Shown here: positions 7,110 through 15,645 of the stretch, piece by piece
Layout of the letters: the number at the start of each line of letters is the position of its first letter
Numbering within the stretch: position 1 is the stretch's first letter
NCBI RefSeq assembly: GCF_011250555.1
Contig: NZ_JAANMZ010000003.1
Coordinates: 153,177 to 217,176 of the forward strand
Reading direction: 5' to 3'
From: Bacillus sp. MM2020_4
GTDB taxonomy: Bacteria > Bacillota > Bacilli > Bacillales > Cytobacillaceae
Length of the DNA stretch: 64,000 nucleotides
Position numbers and translations under genes: made by a program
The notes under the pieces: model-generated
The model's input: only the letters and a program-made list of their open reading frames with translations
The model's database searches: none
Told to the model about the DNA's origin: nothing

Positions 7110-9041
7110 ATGTCAGATGTTGTAAAGATTTCGTTTCCTGACGGGGCAGTAAAGGAGTTTGCACGGGGGACAACAACGGAGGATATTGCTGCTTCCATCA
7201 GCCCGGGCTTAAAGAAAAAAGCCATTGCCGGCAAATGGAATGGCCAACTATTTGATCTTCGCCGTCCCATTATCGAAGACGGATCTATAGAAATAGTTAC
7301 ACCGGAATCAAGTGATGCGCTTGAAGTTTTACGCCATAGTACTGCCCATTTAATGGCACAAGCGGTCAATCGCCTTTATCCTGATGTAAATCTTGGTGTG
7401 GGACCTGTTATTGAAGGCGGATTTTACTACGATATGGATCTTGAGGTTTCTTTAACACCTGAAGATCTTCCAAAGATTGAAAAGGAAATGATGAAAATTG
7501 TTAACGAAAATCTTGAAATCATTCGAAAAGAAGTAAGCAGGGATGAGGCGGTTCAGCTTTTTACAGAAATGGATGATCCTTATAAGCTTGAATTAATCGA
7601 AGCGATTCCAGATGGGGAAACAGTAACACTTTATCAACAGGGTGAATTCGTTGACCTCTGCCGTGGTATCCATGTTCCTTCTACTGGGAAGATTAAAGAA
7701 TTTAAATTATTAAGTATTGCCGGTGCTTATTGGCGCGGCAATAGTGACAATAAAATGCTGCAGCGTGTGTATGGAACTGCTTTTTTCAAAAAAGAGGATT
7801 TAGCAGAGCACCTTCGCTTGCTTGAAGAAGCGAAAGAACGTGATCATCGCAAAATTGGGAAAGAATTGAGCCTTTTCACTAATTCCCAATTAGTTGGACA
7901 AGGGTTACCGTTATGGCTTCCTAAAGGTGCAACAATCCGCCGTATTGTTGAGCGCTATATCGTTGATAAAGAAGTTCGTCTTGGTTATGACCATGTATAT
8001 ACTCCTGTGATGGGAAGTGTTGAGCTTTATAAAACTTCCGGCCACTGGGATCATTATCAAGAAGACATGTTTCCGGTCATGGACATGGACAACGAGCAAT
8101 TAGTTCTTCGACCAATGAATTGCCCGCATCACATGATGGTGTATAAAAACAGCATTCACAGTTATCGTGAACTGCCAATTCGGATTGCGGAACTTGGTAC
8201 AATGCACCGTTATGAAATGTCCGGTGCCTTATCTGGATTACAGCGTGTTCGCGGCATGACGTTAAATGACGCCCACATTTTTGTTCGTCCAGATCAAATT
8301 AAGGATGAATTCAAACGAGTAGTGAATCTCGTTCTAGCGGTCTATAAAGATTTTAACCTTACTGATTATTCATTCCGTCTTTCTTACCGTGACCCACAGG
8401 ATACTGAAAAGTATTTTGATGATGATGCGATGTGGGAAAAAGCGCAGGGTATGCTGAAAGAAGCAATGGATGACCTTGGACTTGATTATTATGAAGCAGA
8501 GGGTGAAGCGGCTTTTTACGGTCCTAAGCTTGATGTTCAAGTGAAAACGGCCTTAGGTAAAGAGGAAACTTTATCTACTGTCCAATTAGACTTCTTACTC
8601 CCAGAGCGCTTTGATTTAACATATGTGGGTGAGGACGGCAAACAGCATCGTCCAGTCGTCATCCACCGCGGTGTCGTGTCAACCATGGAACGGTTTGTAG
8701 CCTTCTTAATTGAAGAATACAAAGGAGCCTTCCCAACATGGCTTGCGCCAGTTCAGGTTCAGGTGATCCCTGTATCGCCGGGCGCACATTATGATTACGC
8801 ACGTAAGGTTCAGGAGCAATTGCAAAACGAGGGCTTCCGTGTTGAATTGGATGGCCGTGATGAAAAAATCGGCTATAAAATCCGTGAGGCGCAAATGCAA
8901 AAAATACCATATATGCTTGTTGTTGGTGACAAAGAGGTTGAGGATCAAGCAGTCAACGTTCGTAAATATGGTGAACAAAACTCAGAAACAAAGCCATTCG
9001 CGGACTTTCTTACAGCACTTAATGCTGAAGTGAAAAAATAA
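7110..9041 (+). CDS. thrS: Threonyl-tRNA synthetase
   Basis: ThrS charges tRNA-Thr and edits mischarged Ser-tRNA. From ATG 7110 it has 643 residues, normal for bacilli. The order is: N-terminal TGS domain (1-62); editing domain with HSTAH at 76-80 and the later C/H pair in VDLCRGIH; class II catalytic core with motif 2 region [10 protein letters not shown] and the zinc ligand Cys in LRPMNCPHH; and the C-terminal anticodon-binding domain ([10 protein letters not shown] onward). AGGGAGG precedes 7110; upstream in-frame ATGs lie in the T-box terminator region and are not used. Control is by the T-box leader. A terminator follows. Confidence 0.98.
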   Translation: MSDVVKISFPDGAVKEFARGTTTEDIAASISPGLKKKAIAGKWNGQLFDLRRPIIEDGSIEIVTPESSDALEVLRHSTAHLMAQAVNRLYPDVNLGVGPVIEGGFYYDMDLEVSLTPEDLPKIEKEMMKIVNENLEIIRKEVSRDEAVQLFTEMDDPYKLELIEAIPDGETVTLYQQGEFVDLCRGIHVPSTGKIKEFKLLSIAGAYWRGNSDNKMLQRVYGTAFFKKEDLAEHLRLLEEAKERDHRKIGKELSLFTNSQLVGQGLPLWLPKGATIRRIVERYIVDKEVRLGYDHVYTPVMGSVELYKTSGHWDHYQEDMFPVMDMDNEQLVLRPMNCPHHMMVYKNSIHSYRELPIRIAELGTMHRYEMSGALSGLQRVRGMTLNDAHIFVRPDQIKDEFKRVVNLVLAVYKDFNLTDYSFRLSYRDPQDTEKYFDDDAMWEKAQGMLKEAMDDLGLDYYEAEGEAAFYGPKLDVQVKTALGKEETLSTVQLDFLLPERFDLTYVGEDGKQHRPVVIHRGVVSTMERFVAFLIEEYKGAFPTWLAPVQVQVIPVSPGAHYDYARKVQEQLQNEGFRVELDGRDEKIGYKIREAQMQKIPYMLVVGDKEVEDQAVNVRKYGEQNSETKPFADFLTALNAEVKK

Positions 9042-9050
9042 AAGTTTTTA

Positions 9051-9078
9051 AAAAAGGGAGGGAGACTTCCCTTTTTAT
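9051..9078 (+). terminator. Intrinsic terminator after thrS
   Basis: AAAAAGGGA and TCCCTTTTT form a 9-bp stem closing on a short purine loop, with T residues at the 3' side. Confidence 0.75.
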
Positions 9079-9148
9079 TAAAAAAAATGTTGAATAATTT
9101 TTAGTTTCTTGCTACAATAAATTTCGTTGTCATCAAGGAAATGGTTCG

Positions 9149-9178
9149 TTGACATCATATCTTTGTTTGTGGTATAGT
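9149..9178 (+). promoter_or_regulatory. Sigma-A promoter of infC-rpmI-rplT
   Basis: TTGACA (9149-9154) and TATAGT (9173-9178) are 18 bp apart. The transcript would begin near 9185 and carry a ~245-nt leader. Confidence 0.8.
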
Positions 9179-9184
9179 TACTAA

Positions 9185-9430
9185 GGTGAAAATTGAATAC
9201 TTATTTTGGGGAAAAGAAGAAGCACCCGCTTCTCACCTGATTGACGCATTTGGCAGTTGGCAGGTTTTACGTGAACTTTTTTATTACATTTGTTTCGTAA
9301 AGTGTGGGTGTATTCATCCGCACTTTTTTATTTGTGTAACATTGATAAAAAGATTTTCAAACCTGTTGATTCAAGTAAGGTGTCTTGACCCGGAAGTTGT
9401 ATTCTGATAAATCCTTGGAGGTGGCTAATT
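9185..9430 (+). promoter_or_regulatory. L20-type autoregulatory leader of infC-rpmI-rplT
   Basis: In low-GC Gram-positives, ribosomal protein L20 binds the infC leader and promotes premature termination. This leader lies in the right place and has the right size. It contains a strong terminator: AAAGTGTGGGTG (9299-9310) pairs along 12 bp with CATCCGCACTTT (9315-9326), closed by the loop TATT and followed by T residues to 9330. Upstream pairing segments (GGTGAAAA ... TTCTCACC, 9183-9238) also exist. No coding capacity is seen. Assignment rests on position and terminator; the L20-binding site itself was not modelled. Confidence 0.8.
9299..9330 (+). terminator. Attenuator terminator inside the infC leader
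   Basis: A 12-bp stem with two G-U pairs and the tetraloop TATT is followed by seven T residues, 100 bases before the infC start. Confidence 0.88.
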
Positions 9431-9946
9431 ATTAGCAAAGACATGTTGTTAAATGAGGGCATTCGCGCTCGCGAGGTTCGTTTAATTGATCAAAACGGCG
9501 AGCAATTAGGAATTAAAACCAAGTTTGAAGCGTTAGAAATTGCTGGAAGAGTGAATCTTGATTTGGTACTTGTAGCACCAAATGCGAAGCCTCCAGTAGC
9601 CCGAATTATGGACTATGGCAAATTTAAATTCGAGAATCAAAAGAAAGAAAAAGAAGCTCGAAAGAATCAAAAAATCATTACGACAAAAGAAGTACGTCTC
9701 AGCCCAACGATTGATGAGCATGACTTTAATACAAAGCTGCGCAATGCCATTAAGTTTTTGGAAAAAGGCGACAAGGTAAAAGCTTCAATCCGATTCAAGG
9801 GCCGGGCGATTACCCATAAAGAAATCGGTCAACGTGTGTTAGACCGTTTTTCCGAAGCGTGCAAGGAAGTTGCAACGATTGAATCACATCCTAAAATGGA
9901 TGGACGAAGCATGTTCCTAGTTTTAGCACCAAAACAAGAGAAGTAA
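9431..9946 (+). CDS. infC: Translation initiation factor IF-3, started at AUU
   Basis: IF-3 binds the 30S subunit, keeps it apart from 50S and checks the start codon. The protein is 171 residues when read from ATT at 9431 ([17 protein letters not shown]), matching the family N-terminus [18 protein letters not shown]. The first ATG (9443) would lose SKD and lies too far from GGAGGTGG (9417-9424). ATT is the usual infC start, and IF-3 discriminates against it, which gives autoregulation. Both domains are present: N-terminal (1-80) and C-terminal with [14 protein letters not shown]. rpmI follows after 17 bases. Confidence 0.93.
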   Translation: MSKDMLLNEGIRAREVRLIDQNGEQLGIKTKFEALEIAGRVNLDLVLVAPNAKPPVARIMDYGKFKFENQKKEKEARKNQKIITTKEVRLSPTIDEHDFNTKLRNAIKFLEKGDKVKASIRFKGRAITHKEIGQRVLDRFSEACKEVATIESHPKMDGRSMFLVLAPKQEK

Positions 9947-9963
9947 TAAGGAGGACAATCACA

Positions 9964-10164
9964 ATGCCTAAAATGAAAACTCACCGCGGCGCTGCAAAGC
10001 GTTTCAAGAAAACAGGTTCTGGTCAATTAAAACGTGACCATGCTTATACAAGCCACTTATTTGCGAACAAATCTACAAAAGCTAAGCGTAAACTTCGCAA
10101 AGGAACTCTTGTTTCTAAAGGCGATTTCAAACGCATTCGTCAATTATTAACTTACATGAAGTAA
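9964..10164 (+). CDS. rpmI: 50S ribosomal protein L35
   Basis: L35 is a small basic protein of the large ribosomal subunit. The 66 residues are complete: [20 protein letters not shown] is the family signature, and Lys/Arg are abundant throughout. AAGGAGG precedes the ATG. The gene is flanked by infC and rplT in the conserved infC-rpmI-rplT operon and should share its L20-dependent control. Confidence 0.98.
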   Translation: MPKMKTHRGAAKRFKKTGSGQLKRDHAYTSHLFANKSTKAKRKLRKGTLVSKGDFKRIRQLLTYMK

Positions 10165-10197
10165 TCTCAAGTGATCGATATCTAGGAGGGAAATTAC

Positions 10198-10557
10198 ATG
10201 CCACGTGTTAAAGGCGGTACAGTTACGCGCAAGCGTCGTAAAAAAGTTCTTAAATTAGCAAAAGGTTATTACGGTTCAAAACATACATTATATAAAGTTG
10301 CTAACCAACAGGTTATGAAATCATTAATGTATGCATTCCGCGACCGTCGCCAGAAAAAGCGCGACTTCCGCAAACTTTGGATTACTCGTATCAATGCAGC
10401 AGCTCGTATGAACGGTCTTTCTTATAGCCGTTTAATGCACGGTTTAAAGCTTGCTGGTATCGAAGTAAACCGCAAGATGCTTGCTGAATTAGCGGTAAGC
10501 GATGCAAACGCATTTGCTGAATTAGCTAACGTTGCTAAGCAACAAAACAACAAATAA
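10198..10557 (+). CDS. rplT: 50S ribosomal protein L20, operon autorepressor
   Basis: L20 binds 23S rRNA early in 50S assembly and, in bacilli, also binds the infC leader to repress its own operon. The 119-residue protein has the basic N-terminal extension ([20 protein letters not shown]) and the globular C-terminal half with [13 protein letters not shown], the part that contacts RNA. AGGAGGG precedes the ATG. A strong terminator follows directly. Confidence 0.98.
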   Translation: MPRVKGGTVTRKRRKKVLKLAKGYYGSKHTLYKVANQQVMKSLMYAFRDRRQKKRDFRKLWITRINAAARMNGLSYSRLMHGLKLAGIEVNRKMLAELAVSDANAFAELANVAKQQNNK

Positions 10558-10569
10558 TTTTTGATAAAT

Positions 10570-10599
10570 GCCATTCTCATCGATGAGGATGGCTTTTTC
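10570..10599 (+). terminator. Intrinsic terminator after rplT
   Basis: GCCATTCTCAT (10570-10580) pairs with ATGAGGATGGC (10583-10593) around a very short loop, followed by five T residues. Confidence 0.9.
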
Positions 10600-10618
10600 T
10601 ATAAGGGGGATTTAGAGG

Positions 10619-10879
10619 ATGACGATGATGTTAGCAATCTTTGTTGTTATGAATATCGCTGGTCTGTTCATTATGGGAGTGGATAAAAAGCGGGCGAGAA
10701 AACATCAATATAGAATAAGGGAGCGGACTTTGTGGCTTGTAGCTCTATTTGGGGGAGCAATTGGGACGACGGCAGGGATGCAGATTTACCGCCACAAAAC
10801 GAAGCATACCTCGTTTAAAGTTGGCTTCCCTGTCCTTGCTATTATAGAGTTCGTTCTTTTTATAAAAATACTATTATAA
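10619..10879 (+). CDS. ysdA: DUF1294 small membrane protein (YsdA-like)
   Basis: An 86-residue protein of the DUF1294 family with no known biochemical role. Membrane segments are predicted at about residues 3-20 (MLAIFVVMNIAGLFIMGV), 38-52 (LWLVALFGGAIGTTA) and 70-86. The loop between the first two is strongly basic (DKKRARKHQYRIRERT), and HKTKHTSFK before the last is a family feature. It follows rplT, as ysdA does in B. subtilis. The start ATG has GGGGGAT upstream. Confidence 0.82.
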   Translation: MTMMLAIFVVMNIAGLFIMGVDKKRARKHQYRIRERTLWLVALFGGAIGTTAGMQIYRHKTKHTSFKVGFPVLAIIEFVLFIKILL

Positions 10880-10900
10880 AAAGCCGCTTACATAGCGGCT
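10877..10900 (-). terminator. Intrinsic terminator of ysdB (- strand)
   Basis: AGCCGCT and AGCGGCT (10882-10900) form a 7-bp stem. Read on the - strand it ends in a T run that overlaps the ysdA stop codon. Confidence 0.75.
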
Positions 10901-10901
10901 G

Positions 10902-11276
10902 TCATTGTAAGAATTCCTTCACCGGACTTTTCCAACTAATTTCGGCATTCGGATAGTACTCGCGTATTTTTTTATCCATATAGTAAAAATCATCTTTTAC
11001 CATCCCTTTTAACGAAGCCGTGTTTTCCGGCCAAATGGAGATGGACACAACATCAAAAGTATTATTAGCAGTTCCCATGTATTTTTCACCGGCAAACACA
11101 GCACCTTTATAGGTGAGGTGAAAATTCCTTCTCACATCATCATGATCAAGTAGTAAGAACCGTTTATGTTTACGTGCCGATTCAAGCTTTCGGGACGATT
11201 GAAATAGTAATTTAACCCCCATGTAAACCGCAAAAATGATGAAAAATAATAATACGAAGCGCAGTAACCAAATCAT
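10902..11276 (-). CDS. ysdB: Sigma-W-controlled single-pass membrane protein YsdB
   Basis: A 124-residue protein with one N-terminal membrane helix (residues 3-24, WLLRFVLLFFIIFAVYMGV) and a soluble C-terminal domain of unknown function (FHLTYKGAVFAGEKYMGT; VVSISIWPENT). It is recognised as YsdB by sequence type and place next to ysdA. AGGAGG lies upstream of the ATG. A textbook sigma-W promoter, TGAAAC-N16-CGTA, sits 30-60 bases upstream on the same strand. In B. subtilis ysdB belongs to the envelope-stress sigma-W regulon, so a role in coping with membrane-active agents is likely but unproven. Confidence 0.82.
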   Translation of the reverse strand: MIWLLRFVLLFFIIFAVYMGVKLLFQSSRKLESARKHKRFLLLDHDDVRRNFHLTYKGAVFAGEKYMGTANNTFDVVSISIWPENTASLKGMVKDDFYYMDKKIREYYPNAEISWKSPVKEFLQ

Positions 11277-11308
11277 GGCTAAGCCTCCTACACCTATTTT
11301 CTATGTAT

Positions 11309-11334
11309 TACGACTCAGCTGCAAAAAGGTTTCA
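11309..11334 (-). promoter_or_regulatory. Sigma-W promoter of ysdB
   Basis: On the - strand TGAAAC and CGTA are separated by exactly 16 bases, which is the sigma-W consensus and spacing. Confidence 0.85.
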
Positions 11335-11381
11335 ATTATTTCTCACTTTGCTATAATTTTTCCATAAGGAGTGTGAGTTGA

Positions 11382-11873
11382 ATGCAACTTGAAAAACTGT
11401 TTAAGATGCAAGCGGCGTTGGATACCCATATTGAGGAAAAGCACAATTTACAGGAAGAGGATTTATTCGAAAGGAAAATTCTTGCCTTGCTTGTGGAAAT
11501 CGGGGAATTGGCGAATGAAACCCGCTGTTTTAAGTTTTGGAGTGTGAGACCATCTTCCGCTAAAGAAGTGATTTTAGAAGAGTTTGTCGATGGGGTTCAT
11601 TTTATTTTGTCGCTCGGGATTGAGTGTGGCTTTGACCGCCAGCGAGTTGAAGTAGATATCAGTCAGTCTAATTTGAATGTAACGGAGCAGTTTCTTCGTG
11701 TTTATGAAAGGATCACCATCTTTCACAAAAGCAAAGACTTGACTGACTTTAGATATTTATTCGAGTCATACTTGCGGCTGGCCTTGTTGCTAGGTTTCAA
11801 AGATGAGGAAATCGAAAAGGCATATTTTGATAAAAACGAAGTGAATTATCAAAGACAACAAAATAACTATTAG
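11382..11873 (+). CDS. Dimeric all-alpha dUTPase-like protein
   Basis: A 163-residue helical protein of the dimeric dUTPase (dUTPase_2 / MazG-like) superfamily. The magnesium-binding motif of the superfamily is visible as EIGELANE (about residues 46-53) followed by EEFVDGVHF (about 72-80), i.e. ExxE ... ExxD. FKFW between them fits the uracil-pocket region. Such enzymes hydrolyse dUTP to dUMP and keep uracil out of DNA; the exact substrate is not proven by sequence. AAGGAGTG precedes the ATG. It stands between ysdB and ysdC, where B. subtilis lacks a gene of this kind as far as I know. Confidence 0.82.
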   Translation: MQLEKLFKMQAALDTHIEEKHNLQEEDLFERKILALLVEIGELANETRCFKFWSVRPSSAKEVILEEFVDGVHFILSLGIECGFDRQRVEVDISQSNLNVTEQFLRVYERITIFHKSKDLTDFRYLFESYLRLALLLGFKDEEIEKAYFDKNEVNYQRQQNNY

Positions 11874-11880
11874 CAGGAAA

Positions 11881-11910
11881 TTGTGAATTTGCAGATTCCT
11901 TCTGTATAAT
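11881..11910 (+). promoter_or_regulatory. Promoter of the M42 peptidase gene
   Basis: TTGTGA (11881-11886) and a perfect TATAAT (11905-11910) are 18 bp apart, 35 bases upstream of the start codon. Confidence 0.65.
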
Positions 11911-11945
11911 AAAGAATGTAGTACATACATAAAGGGGGCTTATTA

Positions 11946-13031
11946 ATGGTGCAATTAGACGCAACATTAACGATGTTAAAAGAATTAACGGATGCCAGAG
12001 GAATTGCCGGCAACGAGCGCGAAGTCCGCGATGTGATGAAGAAATACATAGAACCATTTGCCGATGAATTAACAACGGATGGCCTTGGCAGTTTAATCGC
12101 AAAAAAGGTCGGGAAAGCCGGCGGACCGAAGATTATGGTGGCGGGTCACTTAGATGAAGTTGGCTTCATGATCACCCAAATTGATGATAAAGGCTTTCTG
12201 CGCTTCCAACCGGTCGGTGGCTGGTGGGGGCAGGTTATGCTCGCACAACGGGTAACCATTGTGACGAGGAAGGGTGATGTAACAGGTATCATTGGCTCTA
12301 AGCCGCCGCATGTTCTGTCGGCTGAGGCCCGCAAAAAGCCGGTTGAGATTAAAGATATGTTTATTGATATCGGTGCATCAAGCCGTGAGGAAGCTTCAGA
12401 ATGGGGCGTCCGTCCTGGGGATATGGTTGTCCCATATTTTGAATTTACGGTTATGAATAATGAGAAAATGCTGTTGGCGAAGGCATGGGATAATCGGATT
12501 GGCTGTGCAATTGCGATTGATGTTTTGAAGCGATTAAAGGACGTCGAACATCCTAATGAGGTGTACGGTGTTGGGGCGGTTCAAGAAGAGGTTGGATTAC
12601 GTGGTGCCAAGACGGCAACGTATAAAATCCAGCCAGAAATCGGTTTTGCAGTGGATGTCGGTATCGCTGGCGATACACCTGGGATTTCCGAAAAAGAAGC
12701 GATGAGTAAAATGGGTAAAGGACCTCAGGTAGTTGTCTATGATGCTTCGATGGTCGCTCATAAAGGCTTGCGTGATTTAGTCACGGATACAGCGGATGAA
12801 TTGAATATCCCATATCAATTCGAATCCATCCCTGGTGGTGGAACTGATGCAGGCTCCATTCATTTGACACACAATGGCGTACCGGCATTGGCCATTACCA
12901 TTGCTACCCGTTATATCCATTCACACGCAGCGATGCTTCACCGTGACGATTATGAAAATGCGGTTAAATTAATTGTCGAAGTGATTAAACGCTTAGACCG
13001 TGAAACGGTTGATAAGATTACATTTGAATAA
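11946..13031 (+). CDS. ysdC: M42 family metallo-aminopeptidase (YsdC)
   Basis: A cytosolic two-metal aminopeptidase/endoglucanase-like enzyme of peptidase family M42. All expected ligands are visible: H68 and D70 in AGHLDEVGF, bridging D182 in AKAWDNRIG, catalytic E214 with E215 in [11 protein letters not shown]237 in FAVDVG, and H325 in RYIHSHAAM. The 361 residues are full length. The start is ATG 11946 behind AAAGGGGG. It probably trims peptides; the true substrate is unknown. The gene matches ysdC of B. subtilis in place and type, and ends in a terminator. Confidence 0.92.
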   Translation: MVQLDATLTMLKELTDARGIAGNEREVRDVMKKYIEPFADELTTDGLGSLIAKKVGKAGGPKIMVAGHLDEVGFMITQIDDKGFLRFQPVGGWWGQVMLAQRVTIVTRKGDVTGIIGSKPPHVLSAEARKKPVEIKDMFIDIGASSREEASEWGVRPGDMVVPYFEFTVMNNEKMLLAKAWDNRIGCAIAIDVLKRLKDVEHPNEVYGVGAVQEEVGLRGAKTATYKIQPEIGFAVDVGIAGDTPGISEKEAMSKMGKGPQVVVYDASMVAHKGLRDLVTDTADELNIPYQFESIPGGGTDAGSIHLTHNGVPALAITIATRYIHSHAAMLHRDDYENAVKLIVEVIKRLDRETVDKITFE

Positions 13032-13040
13032 AAGTATTAG

Positions 13041-13075
13041 ATCCTCGGCTGAAGGTTTTGGTCGAGGATTTTTTA
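13041..13075 (+). terminator. Intrinsic terminator after ysdC
   Basis: ATCCTCGGC (13041-13049) pairs with GTCGAGGAT (13061-13069) with one G-U pair, followed by a T run. Confidence 0.88.
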
Positions 13076-13078
13076 TAT

Positions 13079-13111
13079 AAAAAAAGCTGCCTGGGGTGAT
13101 TATGGCAGCTT
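13079..13111 (-). terminator. Intrinsic terminator of sspI (- strand)
   Basis: AAGCTGCC (13084-13091) and GGCAGCTT (13104-13111) form an 8-bp stem. On the - strand the T run follows at 13085-13079. Confidence 0.85.
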
Positions 13112-13122
13112 GGATAGGAGGG

Positions 13123-13335
13123 TTACTTTAGTCCGCTCTCAAGGACGGAAAGCATTTCCTTTTTCTCTTCTTCAGATGCGTTTTTCCAAATGATTTCAAA
13201 TAAAACGCCTAGTCCTGGGAGCATCTTTTCTTCCCCATTTTGAATCGCATCAACGATTGTATCCTCTAATTGATCTTGTGTGTTGCCTGAAACATTGTGA
13301 ATAATAGCATTACGCAAATTTAGGTTCATATCCAC
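13123..13335 (-). CDS. sspI: Small acid-soluble spore protein I
   Basis: A 70-residue minor SASP of the SspI (SASP I) family, made in the developing forespore. The family pattern is clear: [16 protein letters not shown], then [30 protein letters not shown], and a charged C-terminus. AGGAGTG precedes the start. In B. subtilis sspI is transcribed by forespore sigma-G; I saw no convincing sigma-G promoter by eye. It is divergent from the rRNA methyltransferase gene, as in B. subtilis. Confidence 0.95.
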   Translation of the reverse strand: MDMNLNLRNAIIHNVSGNTQDQLEDTIVDAIQNGEEKMLPGLGVLFEIIWKNASEEEKKEMLSVLESGLK

Positions 13336-13437
13336 ACACTCCTTTTTATCCTGTATTTCTTTAATATGTTTTCTATTTTTGGTTTAATTATGTATTATTG
13401 TTATCATTACATGAGTTTTTTTAAAGGAGACCGAGTT

Positions 13438-14187
13438 TTGAAATATATAGAATCTGTCAATAATTCTAAGGTAAAACAATGGAAAAAACTTTTAACGAAA
13501 AAAGAGCGAGATAAGTCGGGAACATTTTTAATCGAAGGGTTTCATTTAGTGGAAGAGGCATTAAAGCAGGGTGAGCAAATTTTAGAAGTGATTGTTTCGG
13601 AAAAAGTGGACTTACCGCCCCGTTGGGATCCCGCCGGTACACCTGTCACACTCGTCACAGACGAGATTTCGAATTTGTTATCCGAGACTGAAGCACCGCA
13701 AGGGATTTATGCCGTTTGCCGACAAACTGTTTCCGAAGCTGGTGAGGCAAAAACCTTTTTATTCATCGATGCTGTCCAAGACCCGGGAAATCTGGGTACG
13801 ATGATTCGGACAGCGGATGCCGCTGGTATTGATGCAGTTATTGTCGGTCGCGGCAGTGTTGATATTTTTAACTCCAAGGTACTTAGATCTGCACAAGGAA
13901 GCCACTTTCATCTTCCGATTATTAGAGGTGATTTGCATGAATGGATCAACAAACTTGAAGAAAAAAATATTCCAGTTTACGGAACGGCACTAGAAGGGGC
14001 TTCAGCATACACTGATATATCAAGTGGAGATTCATTTGCGCTGATTGTTGGCAACGAGGGAAACGGTGTCGGAAAAGATATTCTTTCAAGCACCACAGCC
14101 AATCTTTATATTCCGATATACGGGAAAAGCGAGTCGCTAAATGTCGCGGTCGCAACAGGAATTCTGCTCTATTATTTGAAAAAATAG
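13438..14187 (+). CDS. ysgA: SPOUT-family RNA methyltransferase (YsgA, TrmH/RlmB type)
   Basis: A SAM-dependent rRNA/tRNA 2'-O-methyltransferase of the SpoU class, 249 residues. The N-terminal substrate-binding domain is at residues 1-90 (KKERDKSGTFLIEGFHLVEEAL). The SPOUT knot has its three motifs: FIDAVQDPGNLGTMIRTADA, IVGNEGNGV, and IPIYGKSESLNVAVA. The start is TTG 13438 (KYIESVNNSKVK) because AAAGGAGA precedes it by 8 bases and it aligns with B. subtilis YsgA; the upstream in-frame ATGs give a hydrophobic extension not seen in the family. The target nucleotide is unknown. Confidence 0.9.
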   Translation: MKYIESVNNSKVKQWKKLLTKKERDKSGTFLIEGFHLVEEALKQGEQILEVIVSEKVDLPPRWDPAGTPVTLVTDEISNLLSETEAPQGIYAVCRQTVSEAGEAKTFLFIDAVQDPGNLGTMIRTADAAGIDAVIVGRGSVDIFNSKVLRSAQGSHFHLPIIRGDLHEWINKLEEKNIPVYGTALEGASAYTDISSGDSFALIVGNEGNGVGKDILSSTTANLYIPIYGKSESLNVAVATGILLYYLKK

Positions 14188-14199
14188 ATGCAAACTGGT

Positions 14200-14229
14200 T
14201 TGACCTTTTGAGGAAAATTATTATATAAT
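14200..14229 (+). promoter_or_regulatory. Sigma-A promoter of the pheST leader
   Basis: TTGACC (14200-14205) and TATAAT (14224-14229) are 18 bp apart, just after the ysgA stop. Confidence 0.75.
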
Positions 14230-14235
14230 AGTGAA

Positions 14236-14514
14236 CAATTGATTATTATAAAAACGATGACGGAGAAAAGTATCATGTCAATTGACCATGTAGGGAGAAA
14301 GTGCCTCGACTGAAAGCACTTTTATGGTTCAGGACAAGAGAAGTTCACCTCCCGAGTTGGCATCGGGACCATTTTTTGCGAAAAAAATGTAAAGATGCAC
14401 CGGCATATGCCGTTATCCGAATGAAGCGAACACAATGTTTCTATACATATCGTGTTTACAAGGGTGGTACCGCGAATAACAAACCTCGTCCCTTACCAGG
14501 GATGGGGTTTTTTT
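14236..14514 (+). promoter_or_regulatory. T-box leader controlling pheST
   Basis: The canonical T-box AGGGTGGTACCGCG is at 14461-14474. The terminator that follows pairs AACCTCGTCCCT (14482-14493) with AGGGATGGGGTT (14498-14509) and ends in T residues. On the 3' side of stem I, GAGAAG is followed by TTC (14344-14346), a phenylalanine codon in the specifier position. Uncharged tRNA-Phe should therefore allow read-through into pheS. The specifier was assigned by eye. Confidence 0.94.
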
Positions 14515-14521
14515 GTCTTTT

Positions 14522-14573
14522 GGTGCCTGACACCCTTTGTACTATCACCGTATTAGTAATGGTGCCTGACACC
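14522..14573 (+). repeat. Two direct copies of GGTGCCTGACACC between T-box and pheS
   Basis: The 13-mer GGTGCCTGACACC occurs at 14522-14534 and again at 14561-14573, 39 bases apart, between the T-box terminator and the pheS ribosome binding site. Its reverse complement GGTGTCAGGCACC is found inside pheT, and one-base variants occur after lysC and inside rdgB. Confidence 0.85.
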
Positions 14574-14607
14574 AATCTTACCGGCTATGAATAAGGAGGA
14601 ATTGATC

Positions 14608-15645
14608 ATGCAAGAACGTTTAAAGGAATTGCAGGAAGAGGCAATTCAAAAAATTGAGCAGTCTGCAAGCTTAAAAGAATTAAATGACATCCGTGTTGCC
14701 TATTTAGGGAAAAAGGGCCCAATCACTGAAGTACTTCGCGGGATGGGCAAATTGTCTGCTGAAGAGCGCCCAGTGATGGGAGCACTCGCGAATGAAGTCC
14801 GTGAAGCGATTGCGGTAAAAATTGAGGCAAAACAAAAGGGGTTAGAAGAGGCTGCTGTTCTTGAAAAGCTAGCATCTGAAAGTATTGATGTGACACTTCC
14901 TGGAAGCCCAGTTAGGCAAGGAAATCACCATCCGTTAACAAGAATCATTGAAGAAATTGAAGACTTATTTATTGGCATGGGCTATCAAGTTGCTGAAGGG
15001 CCAGAGGTTGAGCAAGATTACTATAACTTCGAAGCACTTAATTTACCGAAAGGTCACCCTGCTCGCGACATGCAAGACTCGTTCTATATCACCGAAGAGA
15101 TTTTGATGCGAACTCACACATCACCAGTCCAAGCAAGGACAATGGAGAAACATCAAGGGAAGGGGCCGATCAAAATTATTTGTCCGGGTAAAGTCTATCG
15201 CCGGGACAATGACGATGCGACACACTCACACCAATTCATGCAAATTGAAGGCCTCGTAGTTGGCGAGAATATCCGCATGAGTGATTTAAAAGGAACGTTA
15301 GAGGTTTTTGCGAAAAAAATGTTCGGAGCTGACCGTGAAATTCGCTTAAGACCAAGTTTCTTCCCATTTACAGAGCCATCTGTTGAAATGGATATATCCT
15401 GCAAAATCTGCGGTGGTTCAGGCTGCAGTGTGTGTAAACAAACAGGCTGGATTGAAATTCTTGGTGCTGGCATGGTTCATCCAAACGTTCTTGAGATGGC
15501 TGGGTATGATTCTAAAAAATACACAGGATTTGCCTTCGGTATGGGACCTGAGCGGATTGCCATGTTAAAATACGGTGTCGATGACATCAGACATTTTTAT
15601 ACAAATGATGTTCGGTTCTTAAAACAATTTTCAAAACATGAATAA
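14608..15645 (+). CDS. pheS: Phenylalanyl-tRNA synthetase alpha subunit
   Basis: PheS is the catalytic subunit of the (alpha-beta)2 enzyme that charges tRNA-Phe. The 345 residues have an N-terminal coiled-coil tRNA-binding arm (1-85) and a class II core. The core contains motif 2 ([19 protein letters not shown]), the [16 protein letters not shown] segment seen here as [13 protein letters not shown], the four-Cys [12 protein letters not shown] insertion, and motif 3 ([14 protein letters not shown]). ATG 14608 is used because AAGGAGG lies just upstream; an ATG at 14587 would put that site inside the gene. It is controlled by the T-box and co-transcribed with pheT. Confidence 0.97.
   Translation: MQERLKELQEEAIQKIEQSASLKELNDIRVAYLGKKGPITEVLRGMGKLSAEERPVMGALANEVREAIAVKIEAKQKGLEEAAVLEKLASESIDVTLPGSPVRQGNHHPLTRIIEEIEDLFIGMGYQVAEGPEVEQDYYNFEALNLPKGHPARDMQDSFYITEEILMRTHTSPVQARTMEKHQGKGPIKIICPGKVYRRDNDDATHSHQFMQIEGLVVGENIRMSDLKGTLEVFAKKMFGADREIRLRPSFFPFTEPSVEMDISCKICGGSGCSVCKQTGWIEILGAGMVHPNVLEMAGYDSKKYTGFAFGMGPERIAMLKYGVDDIRHFYTNDVRFLKQFSKHE

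Noticed and set aside
9186..9407. 73-residue frame in the infC leader
   Set aside because: Covers the structured L20-type leader and attenuator; no family resemblance or suitable ribosome binding site.
13336..13420. Sigma-G promoter for sspI
   Set aside because: CATATTA and CATAATT could be -10 elements, but no matching -35 was found at 17-18 bp, so no feature was entered.
13366..13437. Hydrophobic N-terminal extension of the YsgA methyltransferase
   Set aside because: Family members lack it and AAAGGAGA sits before TTG 13438; the extension is also the promoter region of sspI.
14301..14594. 97-residue frame upstream of pheS
   Set aside because: Lies across the pheS T-box leader, whose conserved RNA motifs explain the sequence.
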